A DNA stretch of 14,096 nucleotides from Hellea sp964576765. Lineage in GTDB: Bacteria > Pseudomonadota > Alphaproteobacteria > Caulobacterales > Maricaulaceae. Below the pieces are notes generated by a model. It was not told the origin of the DNA and did not search any database. It was given only the letters and a program-made list of their open reading frames with translations. Both the position numbers and the translations under genes were made by a program. The stretch covers positions 1 to 14,096 of the forward strand of contig CAZNWH010000061.1 of NCBI GenBank assembly GCA_964576765.1, given 5' to 3'. The number at the start of each line of letters is the position of its first letter. Position 1 is the stretch's first letter. This document shows positions 6,576 to 14,075 of the stretch, piece by piece.

Positions 6576-7487
6576 ATGGCGGGCATGAGTTTACTTGACG
6601 AAAATACCGATGATCTAGTGACGGTCTTTCAGCTGGACGAGCAGCCCGTCCGCGGACGTGCCGTGCATCTGGGACTGGCCCTGAACACAGCGATTGGCTC
6701 GCGCTATCCCGAGATCGTCGCCCGTCTGTTAGGTGAGGCGATGATGATTAGCGCGATTGTGGCGCGCTCGCTCAAATTCAAAGGACGCCTCGTCATTCAA
6801 TGTCACGGCACGAATGTAGGCGCGATAAGTCTTTTGCTGGCAGATTGTACAACGGATGGCGCCATTCGTGGTTATGCGCGCTGGGATGAGGCCGCGCTTA
6901 AAGAGATACAGTTGGATAACCGCAATCCCGGCGCGGAAACTTTGCTGGGCGGCGGTACCTTTTCTATGACCATCGATCAAGGCGCCGATATGGATCAATA
7001 TCAGGGACTTGCGGCTATTGAAGGAGAGTGCCTTTCCGATTGCGCCGAACATTATTTTGCGCAGAGCGAGCAAATCCCGACGCAAATTCGTTTGGCCTGC
7101 GGGCAAGTTCAAGAGCCGGGCCGCGAGCCTGTCTGGCGCGGTGGGGGTATTATGATCCAAAAAATTGCCGATGATGAGCTGCGCGGTGAGACAATCAATG
7201 CCTGGGTGACAGCGCAATCCCTCTTTGGCACGATTACAGATGCCGAGCTTTTGGACCCAAATTTATCGCAGAACCGTTTGCTCTACCGTCTATTTCACGA
7301 AGACGGTGTGCGCGTTGTTCAGACCGCGCCGATTAAAGCCCAATGTAGCTGTTCACGAGAACGTCTTGAAAATACGCTAAAATCATTTGAGGCAGATGCC
7401 CTTAAGGACATGGCCGATGCCGGACAGATCAAAGCCAATTGCGAATTTTGTGATACAGATTATATTTTTGATCTGGCTGAAATTTAG
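6576..7487 (+). CDS. hslO: Redox-regulated chaperone Hsp33
   Basis: A cytoplasmic holdase chaperone that is inactive with zinc bound and is switched on by oxidative unfolding and disulfide formation. The C-terminal zinc centre is intact: Cys257-X-Cys259, 29 residues, Cys289-X2-Cys292, matching the family pattern CXC-X27-32-CXXC. The N-terminal domain shows the typical EIVARLLGEAMMISAIVARSLKFKGRLVIQCHG segment and the conserved GGGTFSMTIDQG turn. The length of 303 residues is normal. The ATG at 6576 has AGGAG 12 bases upstream, a little far; a second ATG at 6585 is farther still. It lies 86 bases after the MazG-like gene and is convergent with trkH. Confidence 0.96.
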   Translation: MAGMSLLDENTDDLVTVFQLDEQPVRGRAVHLGLALNTAIGSRYPEIVARLLGEAMMISAIVARSLKFKGRLVIQCHGTNVGAISLLLADCTTDGAIRGYARWDEAALKEIQLDNRNPGAETLLGGGTFSMTIDQGADMDQYQGLAAIEGECLSDCAEHYFAQSEQIPTQIRLACGQVQEPGREPVWRGGGIMIQKIADDELRGETINAWVTAQSLFGTITDAELLDPNLSQNRLLYRLFHEDGVRVVQTAPIKAQCSCSRERLENTLKSFEADALKDMADAGQIKANCEFCDTDYIFDLAEI

Positions 7488-7507
7488 TCAGTTATCTCAT
7501 GCATTTT

Positions 7508-7541
7508 GCGATAAGGCGAAATTGAAATTGAATCTTATTGC
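7508..7541. terminator. Possible bidirectional terminator between hslO and trkH
   Basis: An inverted repeat GCGATAAG (7508-7515) and CTTATTGC (7534-7541) could form an 8-pair stem with one G-U, around an 18-base AT-rich loop, in the 95-base gap between two convergent genes. The position is right for a shared terminator, but the loop is long and no clean T-run follows on either strand. Weak support. Confidence 0.25.
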
Positions 7542-7582
7542 CCATTTTCAGATATGTTCAATTTAATGAAACGCAAATTGTA

Positions 7583-9034
7583 CTAACTCCTCCAAAAGGC
7601 AGGGGTCATCACCACCAAGGCCGTCACGATTTCTAGCCGCCCGACAATCATCGCGATTAGCAAAATCCATTTCGCGCTACTTGGCAGGGTTTCATAAGTG
7701 CCTGCTGGCCCAATGATATCACCAAGACCGGGGCCGACATTAGCCACCGCGCTCCCCGCGCCGGACCACGCTGTTACAGGGTCTAAACCGATAACCGAGA
7801 GAGCAATAGCGACAGCTGCAAAAGTCATGAAAAACAAAAAGAAGTAACTCATCACAGAATAGACAACGGATTCGGGTAGAGGCCGTCCGCCATAGCGCAG
7901 CGGGACGATGGCGTGTTGACGCGGCATTTTAAACAAATATCCCCGTAGCGCTTCAAAAGCGACTTGATAGCGAAATATCTTGATGGAACAAGCCGTTGAT
8001 CCCGCGCAGCCGCCAATAAACATAAAAGCAAAAAACGCAGCCATGGCAAAAGGTCCCCAGGCATTATAATCTGTCGTCGCATAGCCTGTCCCTGTCACTA
8101 TTGAGACGACATTAAAGGCGGAGAGCCTCAGCGCCCGGCTCTGTGTGATTTCAGATGCAAACCAGAGATAAAATGTCATCATCGCTATCAAAGCAATCAT
8201 AACGATAACAAAAGCGCGGACTTGGGAGTCTTTAAAGGGCGCTCGCCAATCCCCTCGCGTCGCTAGTAAAAGATAGATACCAAATGGCATGCCCCCTGCC
8301 ATCATAAAAGCAATACAGACAAGATCAGCTCCGTCATCTATAAAGCCGCCCATTGAGGCGTCCGATGTGGAATAGCCCCCTGTTGCCAATGTCGTCATGG
8401 CATGGGCGACCGCGTCAAAGCCGTTCATGCCGGTGACCATATATCCGATGGCGCAAAGAGCCGTGAGCAAGATATATATCCCGCCAATCCCAGCCGCGAG
8501 AGAAGCAGCACGGGGAAGAATTTTCTCGCCCATATCTGAGGATTCGAGCCTGAAGAGCTGCATCCCGCCAACTTTGAGCATCGGCAATATGGCCATGGCT
8601 GTGACAATAATCCCGACCCCGCCTATCCATTGCAAAATCGCGCGCCAGAGCAAGACACCTTTGGGCATATCATCCAGTCCAGTTAATATAGTTGAGCCTG
8701 TTGTTGTAATACCGGATGTGGCCTCAAATAGCGCGTCGGTTAGGCTCAATTTCATGGGATCCATTAGGAAGGGTACAGCCGCAAATCCTGACAAAGCGAC
8801 CCAGCTGAGTACAGTCAGGAGAAAAGCCCCTTTTGCGCGCAAATCAGGTTTGGGCGTATATGTTGCCAGAGCTGTTGCCGCACCAAGAAGCGTCGTTAAA
8901 AGACCTGAAATCCCAAAGGCGCGCCATGAGCGATCATTATAGGCCAAATCGACGGCCATAGGCGCGAACATCGAGACGCCAAGAGCGGCAATCATCAATC
9001 CGATAACAAAAAAAACGGGTCGTAAATCCGGCAT
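7583..9034 (-). CDS. trkH: Trk-type potassium uptake protein TrkH
   Basis: The ion-conducting subunit of the Trk system in the inner membrane, importing K+ . At 483 residues it has the usual TrkH length and about ten hydrophobic segments. The four pore loops are visible: TSGITTTGST (106-114), TTLATGGYST (214-223), SIVTGTGYATTD (311-322) and SAVANVGPGLGD (428-439). The typical ending GRLEIVTALVVMTPAFWR (465-482) is present, as is GGCAGSTACSIKIFR (341-355). The partner RCK protein TrkA is not in the window and must be elsewhere. GAGG lies only 2 bases before the ATG. TTGACA occurs on the minus strand at 9068-9063, but no well-spaced -10 follows it. The 337-base gap upstream holds a CtrA box. 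Confidence 0.96.
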   Translation of the reverse strand: MPDLRPVFFVIGLMIAALGVSMFAPMAVDLAYNDRSWRAFGISGLLTTLLGAATALATYTPKPDLRAKGAFLLTVLSWVALSGFAAVPFLMDPMKLSLTDALFEATSGITTTGSTILTGLDDMPKGVLLWRAILQWIGGVGIIVTAMAILPMLKVGGMQLFRLESSDMGEKILPRAASLAAGIGGIYILLTALCAIGYMVTGMNGFDAVAHAMTTLATGGYSTSDASMGGFIDDGADLVCIAFMMAGGMPFGIYLLLATRGDWRAPFKDSQVRAFVIVMIALIAMMTFYLWFASEITQSRALRLSAFNVVSIVTGTGYATTDYNAWGPFAMAAFFAFMFIGGCAGSTACSIKIFRYQVAFEALRGYLFKMPRQHAIVPLRYGGRPLPESVVYSVMSYFFLFFMTFAAVAIALSVIGLDPVTAWSGAGSAVANVGPGLGDIIGPAGTYETLPSSAKWILLIAMIVGRLEIVTALVVMTPAFWRS

Positions 9035-9371
9035 GACCTCGCCATATAACAGCAGAGATAATTGTCAAATAAAGGGTTTGGTTGGCGGGGGTTTAATATT
9101 GGTGGCTGACGGATTGTTTTGGTTCCCAAAGTCTTGTCCCGTCATATCGCGTAGGAGATGATTTTATCGGGCCGAAATTTAAAGGTAGATGAGGCTGACC
9201 TAGGCGTGGTCAATCATAAAACTGACACCGGAAAAGCAATGGCAAAGGCTCGAGTGGTTGCTATACGACGATATCTGAAGACTTTCAAATTGGGTTAATG
9301 GTCTTTTAACAAAACAATAAGCTAAATGAAAAAATAGGTAATTCGTATAAACGTTACACGTCTTGTCATCT
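9035..9371. other. Gene-poor gap between trkH and the TPR gene
   Basis: These 337 bases show no convincing gene, tRNA or strong hairpin. They contain a perfect CtrA box (9295-9309) and the minus-strand TTGACA near trkH. The longest small plus-strand ORF (9158-9298, 46 residues, basic) has AGGAG directly abutting its ATG, which is too close to work well. The gap may hold a long trkH leader or a small RNA. Confidence 0.5.
9295..9309 (-). promoter_or_regulatory. Perfect CtrA box (TTAA-N7-TTAA) in the trkH-TPR gap
   Basis: TTAATGGTCTTTTAA matches the CtrA full-site pattern exactly. On the minus strand it reads GTTAA-N7-TTAACC, the extended form often seen at CtrA sites. It is 260 bases upstream of the trkH start, far for a simple trkH promoter, and 60 bases downstream of the TPR stop. 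It could drive a small RNA, a long trkH leader or nothing. Confidence 0.5.
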
Positions 9372-10055
9372 TTACTTCTGCTGTTTGCGTATCGCTTCAT
9401 TAATATGCCCGCGCAAAAGAGCCGTTTCAATAACTGTAGGATCATAAGCTAAGGCATTTTCAATATCGACTTTAGCTTCAGATAATTTGCCTTGCTGCAA
9501 GCGTGCGTCAGCGCGGTAACGTAGCGCTCCTGCGTGTTTAGGGCTGATGCTTAGAACTGAGGTCAAATCAGTTTCAGCATATTTGTAATAGCCGGACATT
9601 GCATAGGCGCGAGCGCGAGCAATGCGTAAATCAAGATGATCGAACTTAAGACCAAGCCCGGCTGTTGCTGATTTATAAGCGCGGTCAGGCATGTTTGAGA
9701 TCAACCAGAAATTGGCTGCTTCGCTGTAAAAGTCAGCGCGCATAGCTGGCGTACCGCCATCCGAGGCTTTGGCAAGAGTGTCCAGCCTGTTAGCCGCCTC
9801 ATCTTCATGTCCCAAGGCGTAAAGTGCCATAGCTACGCAGTGTTTGGCGCGTCGTCCTCCGCCATCATCCTGCCAAATAAGAGCCTCTTCATAGGCTTGC
9901 TCATTATCTACCGCAATTCGTTCCAGACAGGTTTTATGCTTGGTATCAAACACGTCTGTCAGATCTTCTGCCTTTACGGGGCTAGCAACGACGAGAGCAA
10001 AAAATGATATTGTAATGGCGGGCAAAAGCCCTAGGAGGTAGCGGCGTATAAACAT
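9372..10055 (-). CDS. Exported tetratricopeptide-repeat protein
   Basis: A 227-residue protein with a clear signal peptide: MFIRRY, a hydrophobic core and a VKA cleavage site after about residue 29, placing it in the periplasm. The rest is helical TPR-like repeats; the clearest are SGYYKYAETDLTSVLSISPKHAGALRYRADARLQQGKLSEA (154-194) and KVDIENALAYDPTVIETALLRG (195-216). TPRs mediate protein contacts. Cys43 and Cys73 could form a disulfide. No strong ribosome site precedes the ATG. It diverges from the SDR-ABM gene with only 34 bases between start codons, so the two promoters must overlap or lie in coding DNA. The partner is unknown. Confidence 0.85.
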   Translation of the reverse strand: MFIRRYLLGLLPAITISFFALVVASPVKAEDLTDVFDTKHKTCLERIAVDNEQAYEEALIWQDDGGGRRAKHCVAMALYALGHEDEAANRLDTLAKASDGGTPAMRADFYSEAANFWLISNMPDRAYKSATAGLGLKFDHLDLRIARARAYAMSGYYKYAETDLTSVLSISPKHAGALRYRADARLQQGKLSEAKVDIENALAYDPTVIETALLRGHINEAIRKQQK

Positions 10056-10089
10056 GGACGTAATTTAGCGAAAGGCTTATAAAGCATCA

Positions 10090-11268
10090 ATGGCAACGCG
10101 CATTAAATCCCAGACATATTCCGCATCCAAAAAAACTGTCCTTTTATTAGGGGCTGGTTATAGCGCGCGTGCATTAATTCCCCACTTTTTAGCTAGAGAA
10201 TATAACGTGTTGGCCACGACACGAACTGCGGAAAAAAGAGAGCGTCTTAAGGTTATGGGCGCGACGCCCTTACGTTATGATTGTATATTGTCTGCCGAGC
10301 TGACAGTCGCTTTAAAACAAAGTGATATTATTTTATCATCAATCCCACCCGATGATGAGGGCGACCCTTTTTTGAATAATCTGCCTGCCCCCATTGCCTC
10401 TATGGCTCCAAAAACTTCATGGGCCGGATATTTATCCGCCACAAGTGTTTACGGAGACCGCCAAGGACAATGGGCCTATGAAGATGAATTATTACGTCCG
10501 CTGACACGGCGCGGGCAAAACCGCATGGGCGCTGAAATTGGGTGGCTAGAATCAGGTTTACCGATACATATTTTTCGCCTTGCTGGAATTTATGGGCCTG
10601 GCCGTTCGCCCTTTAATCGCTTAAGACAAAGCAAGGCGCGCGCGGTCATTAAACAAGGTCATGTTGTCAACCGTATCCATGTTGATGATATTGCCAGCGC
10701 CATTCTAGCCTCCATAAATAAGCCTGACCCTGTGAGTATTTATAATTTGGCCGATGGCCACCCCGCCCCGCCGCAAGACGTTATAAATTATGCGGCGGAT
10801 TTATTGGATATGCCTCGCCCGCCCCAGCTGAGCCATGACACAGCCATCATCTCGGATATGGCACGCAGCTTTTATAGCGAAACCAAACGCGTCAGCCCAG
10901 AGAGAGCTAAAACAGATTTAGGATGGAGCCCGCGTTATGAGAATTTTCGTCAAGGCTTGATGGCAAGCTTAAGAGCTGAAAATGAGGAAACGCAAAGCGT
11001 ATGGCTCAGCGGATATATGATTGTGCCGACAGCTGATTTAAGCGGCGTTAAACGAGCGCTACCAAAACACATAAGACTTTCGAAACAAGAGGGAGGCTGT
11101 CTCTTTTTCCGCGTCTGGCAGGATGAAGAACGTCCATGTAAATTTCACGTTATAGAGCGATTTAAATCATTGACAGCTTATCACAGACATCAAGCGCGAC
11201 TGAAAACTAGTGAATGGGCTTTGGCCAGCCGTAATGCAGAGCGGCATTACGATGTGATCGGTTTATGA
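10090..11268 (+). CDS. Fusion of an atypical SDR (NAD(P)-dependent epimerase-like) and an ABM-like monooxygenase domain
   Basis: A 392-residue two-domain protein. Residues 15-300 form an extended short-chain dehydrogenase of the YeeZ type: dinucleotide loop GAGYSA (21-26), TTR after the second strand, SATSVYG (116-122), RLAGIYGPGRS (163-173) and RIHVDDIASAI (195-205). The expected catalytic YxxxK is replaced by NRMG (144-147), so classical SDR chemistry is doubtful, as in other atypical members. Residues about 306-391 match the antibiotic-biosynthesis-monooxygenase (ABM) fold: GYMIVP, LPKHIRLSKQEGGCLFFRV, FHVIERF and YHRHQARLKTSEW. That style is usually a separate protein of about 90 residues in Alphaproteobacteria. 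The frame is continuous. The ATG has AAAGG 14 bases upstream, rather far. The substrate is unknown. Confidence 0.87.
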   Translation: MATRIKSQTYSASKKTVLLLGAGYSARALIPHFLAREYNVLATTRTAEKRERLKVMGATPLRYDCILSAELTVALKQSDIILSSIPPDDEGDPFLNNLPAPIASMAPKTSWAGYLSATSVYGDRQGQWAYEDELLRPLTRRGQNRMGAEIGWLESGLPIHIFRLAGIYGPGRSPFNRLRQSKARAVIKQGHVVNRIHVDDIASAILASINKPDPVSIYNLADGHPAPPQDVINYAADLLDMPRPPQLSHDTAIISDMARSFYSETKRVSPERAKTDLGWSPRYENFRQGLMASLRAENEETQSVWLSGYMIVPTADLSGVKRALPKHIRLSKQEGGCLFFRVWQDEERPCKFHVIERFKSLTAYHRHQARLKTSEWALASRNAERHYDVIGL

Positions 11269-11271
11269 TAT

Positions 11272-11425
11272 TCAATGCAAGCTTCCCCCTCCCCAAAGTA
11301 GCCTGAGAACAAGCCATAAAACGAGGCCGTAGCCGCTTTTGTTCCAAATCAGCCCAATGATTGTAAAAATCCAAGAAATTATCCCCAACTTTAGGCGTAT
11401 CGCATTTTAGAGGCTCTATACTCAT
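11272..11425 (-). pseudogene. Frameshifted small hydrophobic membrane protein
   Basis: An ATG at 11425 with AAGG 6 bases upstream opens MSIEPLKCDTPKVG. If one base of the four-G run (11386-11383) is skipped, the reading continues as IISWIFTIIGLIW, NKSGYG, LVLWLVLRLLW, GGGSLH and stops at 11272: 50 residues with two short hydrophobic segments. The stop lies 3 bases beyond the convergent SDR-ABM stop, as expected of a real gene. The unshifted frame gives a 72-residue polar product that runs 62 bases into the SDR-ABM gene. Possible explanations are a recent frameshift, a sequencing error in the homopolymer, programmed slippage or chance. An alternative is a 38-residue ORF from TTG at 11388. No family is recognised. 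Confidence 0.4.
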
Positions 11426-11434
11426 GACTGGCCT

Positions 11435-11464
11435 TATAAATGGAACAAAACCCCCTATAAATGG
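11435..11464 (-). repeat. Pair of direct repeats TATAAATGG spaced 21 bases
   Basis: TATAAATGG occurs at 11435-11443 and 11456-11464 (CCATTTATA on the minus strand), exactly 21 bases, or two helical turns, apart. The pair lies upstream of the small membrane ORF start (11425) and about 120 bases before the 11581 gene. Same-face spacing suits an operator. A TTAA-N8-TTAA pair (11473-11488) follows, one base off the CtrA spacing. The rest of 11269-11580 holds nothing else clear. Confidence 0.35.
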
Positions 11465-11580
11465 TCTTTCGCTTAAAACAACCCTTAACAGATTATGAAC
11501 GATGCTGCATCAGCGACACTTTTGAGCTTGGATAAAAGCTGGCAAACTGGCAGTAATAGGAAAGAACACGAAAGAGAGAT

Positions 11581-12102
11581 ATGCCAAAATCACCTTCACG
11601 CCTGACTAAAATTGCTGCTGCGGCCAAAATTTATGGATCTCGGAGTTTTGATAATTATGCTCAAATTCGATCCGTGGCAGAACAGATACGCGATGGACTT
11701 TGTGCATGGCTTGATAGTGATCAGAAATGTGTCTTTTTAGTCCCCCCGCAAGGTCCCTTCACAGCGCAAAATTATCGTTCAGCTGCTTTTTCTGTCACGG
11801 GGAAGGGCTTTCTACCACTTGAACCCATTAGCTTCGGTTTGGCGATTAATATATCAGGGGATGGTGATTTCATGCGCCTTGTGCTGACCTGCCGCAAAGA
11901 GGGCGATAAAATGTTTATCCACCTTGATGAAGGCCGTGAAGCTGATTTGATGTTGCCTCTACAAGAAAAGGCCCTGATTGGCTTTTATGAAAGTATCTAT
12001 GAACATTTAATGATTTGGTTTGAAGGCCGAGTCGATCAATATGATAATGGTAGCTACGGTAATAATGATATCGGGTTTGATATTATGCGCGTGGATGATT
12101 AG
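11581..12102 (+). CDS. Conserved-looking hypothetical protein, 173 residues
   Basis: I do not recognise a family. The protein is soluble, with no signal peptide or membrane segment. It begins with a basic stretch (MPKSPSRLTKIAAAAKIYGSR), then a helical region (QIRSVAEQIRDGLCAWL), an alternating strand region around residues 48-125 (CVFLVPPQGPF, FGLAINISGDGDFMRLVLTCRKEG, KMFIHLDEG), a helix (KALIGFYESIYEHLMIWFEG) and an acidic, Asn/Gly-rich tail. The mixed alpha/beta layout suggests a small folded domain. The ribosome site is weak (GAGAG 2 bases before the ATG). It ends 32 bases before the antiporter gene on the same strand, so the two may be co-transcribed and it could be linked to the transporter. 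Confidence 0.75.
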   Translation: MPKSPSRLTKIAAAAKIYGSRSFDNYAQIRSVAEQIRDGLCAWLDSDQKCVFLVPPQGPFTAQNYRSAAFSVTGKGFLPLEPISFGLAINISGDGDFMRLVLTCRKEGDKMFIHLDEGREADLMLPLQEKALIGFYESIYEHLMIWFEGRVDQYDNGSYGNNDIGFDIMRVDD

Positions 12103-12134
12103 ATTTAATCGAAAGAATCACTTAAGGTTTTAAT

Positions 12135-14075
12135 ATGGCTGCTGCTGCAGATGCTGCTCATCATGTTGTTAATTTGCTCCCTGTCAAAATTGCCCTCATC
12201 GGCATTTTGGGAATAGGCGCGCAATGGCTCGCTTGGAGGCTACAGCGGCCTGCCATTGTTTTAATGGCGATTGCAGGATTGATTTTTGGCCCATTACTGG
12301 GCTGGATACTTGGGTTTAACTTACCCGAGAGTATAAAACATCTTGTCGAAATGTTTCGTCTCGATCCCATAAATGACTTTGGTGACCTTTATAGACCTAT
12401 GATTGGTTTGGCCGTGGCTATTATTCTGTTCGAAGGAGGCATGACCTTACGGTTCAAAGATCTCGGGGATGCCCGTCATGCGGTTGTGCGCATGGTGCTG
12501 TTTGCGTCTCCTATTGCCTGGATTCTCGGAACCTGCGCCTCTCATTATATTGTCGGTCTGCCCTGGGATATTTCTGCCATGGTGGGCGGTTTGTTTGTGG
12601 TCACCGGCCCGACCGTTATCATGCCGCTCTTGCGTCAAGCGCACCTAAAGTCCCGTCCAGCTAATGTACTTAAATGGGAAGGGATCGTTAATGACCCTCT
12701 TGGCGCGCTATTTGCGGTTGGTGGGTATGAATTTATCCGCTTTTCGCAATCCGAAGCCTCAATGTATTTTGTCTTTGGCAAACTCGCCTTTGCGGCCATT
12801 TTCGGAACGGTTATGGGGATTATTTCTGGTTGGGGCTTGGCTATGGCGTTCCGTCGCGGTCTGATCCCTGAATACTTGAAAGCGCCGATCGTTCTGGCTT
12901 GGGTGCTAGCCATATATGTTCTGGCAAATGCCATGGCCGATGAAACTGGCCTTTTGGCGGTCACCGCTTTGGGCATGACAATGGCCAATACAAAATTTGC
13001 AGCGATGGTGGAAATGCGCCGGTTTAAAGAAACCATTGCGATCATTTTGGTTTCGGGTGTCTTCGTTATCCTCACAGCGACTTTGACGCCTGAGGTCTTG
13101 AAAGCCTTCTTAACGGAATGGCGCGTGCTCGCCTTTGTCTTGGCTATGATGCTGATTGTTCGTCCTGTTGCGGTTATGCTCTCCACATTATGGTCAGGAT
13201 TGCATTGGAAAGAGTCTTTATTGATTAGCTTTATTGCCCCACGCGGGGTTGTCGCTGTGGCCGTCGCTGGGCTTTTCGCAGCGGAACTCACAGCGATTGG
13301 CCGCCCTGAAGGCGCGCTCTTTGTGCCTCTCGCCTTTGCGCTTGTCTTTGCAACCGTCTTATTTGCGGGCTTTGCTATTGGCCCGATCTCTAAAGCATTA
13401 AACCTTGCCGCTGGCGGGGGTGATGGCGTTATGATTGTCGGGGCAAATCCTTGGTCCCTAGGTCTGGCCAAAGCGCTTAAAGAAATGGACGTCAAAGTTT
13501 TGGTGGCCGATACTAATTGGCGGCGCTTACGGGGTGCTCGTCTTGAAGGGCACCAAACATTCTTTGGCGAAGTCTTGTCTGAAAATGCTGATTTCCGCCT
13601 TGACCATTCTGCCTTTAATCACTTGATCGCGGCAACCCCTAATGATGCCTATAATGCCCTTGTCTGTGTTGAATTTGCGCCGGAACTTGGCCGACATCGC
13701 GTATTCCAAGTTGCGTCTCAGGACGTGGATGATGATGAAGATGCGATTGCCTTTACATCGCGCGGCAGAACTCTGACATCACGCGGGCGTAGTTTTGACG
13801 CTCTAACCCGCGATTGGTGGGGCGGGTGGCGCTTTCGCTCGACCACTTTATCTGAAGAATACACCTTGGATGATCTTTACCGCGACCGCGGAGATGATCT
13901 GGATTTGGTCTTGGCCAAAACACCCAATGGGTTGGACTTTATTCAGCCTGGTAAGGAATCGCGGGCATCAGGTTCAACCGTGCTAAGCTTTTGTCCGGTC
14001 AAAGATAAAGGTGGCCGCGGCGCAGGGGCGAAAGAACCCGGCCTAGCGGGCCCCGCCGCGTCTCTGCCGTCTTGA
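12135..14075 (+). CDS. CPA1-family cation:proton antiporter with C-terminal Rossmann (RCK/TrkA-N-like) domain
   Basis: An inner-membrane Na+(K+)/H+ exchanger of 646 residues. Residues 15-420 hold about 12-13 hydrophobic segments with NhaP-type marks: ILFEGG (97-102), VVTGPTVIMPLL (155-166), WEGIVNDPLGALFA (181-194, with the ion-binding Asn186-Asp187 pair) and APRGVVAVAVAGLFAAEL (368-385). Residues 430-530 form a cytoplasmic Rossmann-like domain (GVMIVGANPWSLGLAKAL, then VLVADTNWRRLRGARLEG) resembling TrkA-N/RCK domains that gate transport by binding nucleotide. A charged tail with DVDDDEDA and Arg-rich segments ends in a Gly/Pro-rich stretch. AAGG lies 7 bases before the ATG. Whether it moves Na+ or K+ cannot be told. 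Confidence 0.93.
   Translation: MAAAADAAHHVVNLLPVKIALIGILGIGAQWLAWRLQRPAIVLMAIAGLIFGPLLGWILGFNLPESIKHLVEMFRLDPINDFGDLYRPMIGLAVAIILFEGGMTLRFKDLGDARHAVVRMVLFASPIAWILGTCASHYIVGLPWDISAMVGGLFVVTGPTVIMPLLRQAHLKSRPANVLKWEGIVNDPLGALFAVGGYEFIRFSQSEASMYFVFGKLAFAAIFGTVMGIISGWGLAMAFRRGLIPEYLKAPIVLAWVLAIYVLANAMADETGLLAVTALGMTMANTKFAAMVEMRRFKETIAIILVSGVFVILTATLTPEVLKAFLTEWRVLAFVLAMMLIVRPVAVMLSTLWSGLHWKESLLISFIAPRGVVAVAVAGLFAAELTAIGRPEGALFVPLAFALVFATVLFAGFAIGPISKALNLAAGGGDGVMIVGANPWSLGLAKALKEMDVKVLVADTNWRRLRGARLEGHQTFFGEVLSENADFRLDHSAFNHLIAATPNDAYNALVCVEFAPELGRHRVFQVASQDVDDDEDAIAFTSRGRTLTSRGRSFDALTRDWWGGWRFRSTTLSEEYTLDDLYRDRGDDLDLVLAKTPNGLDFIQPGKESRASGSTVLSFCPVKDKGGRGAGAKEPGLAGPAASLPS

Noticed and set aside
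6729..7217. 162-residue ORF antisense to hslO
   Set aside because: Shadow of the Hsp33 gene; no recognisable domain.
8397..8942. 181-residue ORF antisense to trkH
   Set aside because: Shadow of trkH, whose pore-loop motifs run through this region.
9158..9298. 46-residue basic plus-strand ORF in the trkH-TPR gap
   Set aside because: AGGAG touches the ATG with no spacer, no family is recognised, and it ends inside the CtrA box.
9200..9445. 81-residue minus-strand ORF overlapping the end of the TPR gene
   Set aside because: The overlapping part is a frame shadow of the TPR gene, and the remainder is low-complexity residues from an AT-rich gap.
11207..11425. 72-residue minus-strand ORF read without frameshift
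   Set aside because: Its C-terminal third lies antisense in the SDR-ABM gene and looks like shadow sequence; the shifted frame after the G4 run gives a more protein-like hydrophobic product ending at the gene boundary.
11503..11513. Short palindrome GCTG-CAT-CAGC upstream of the 11581 gene
   Set aside because: Too short and not matched to a known operator; no second copy nearby.
12635..13495. 286-residue ORF antisense to the antiporter gene
   Set aside because: Ser/Thr/Lys/Ala-rich composition typical of a reverse-strand shadow; the plus-strand antiporter shows clear family motifs throughout.
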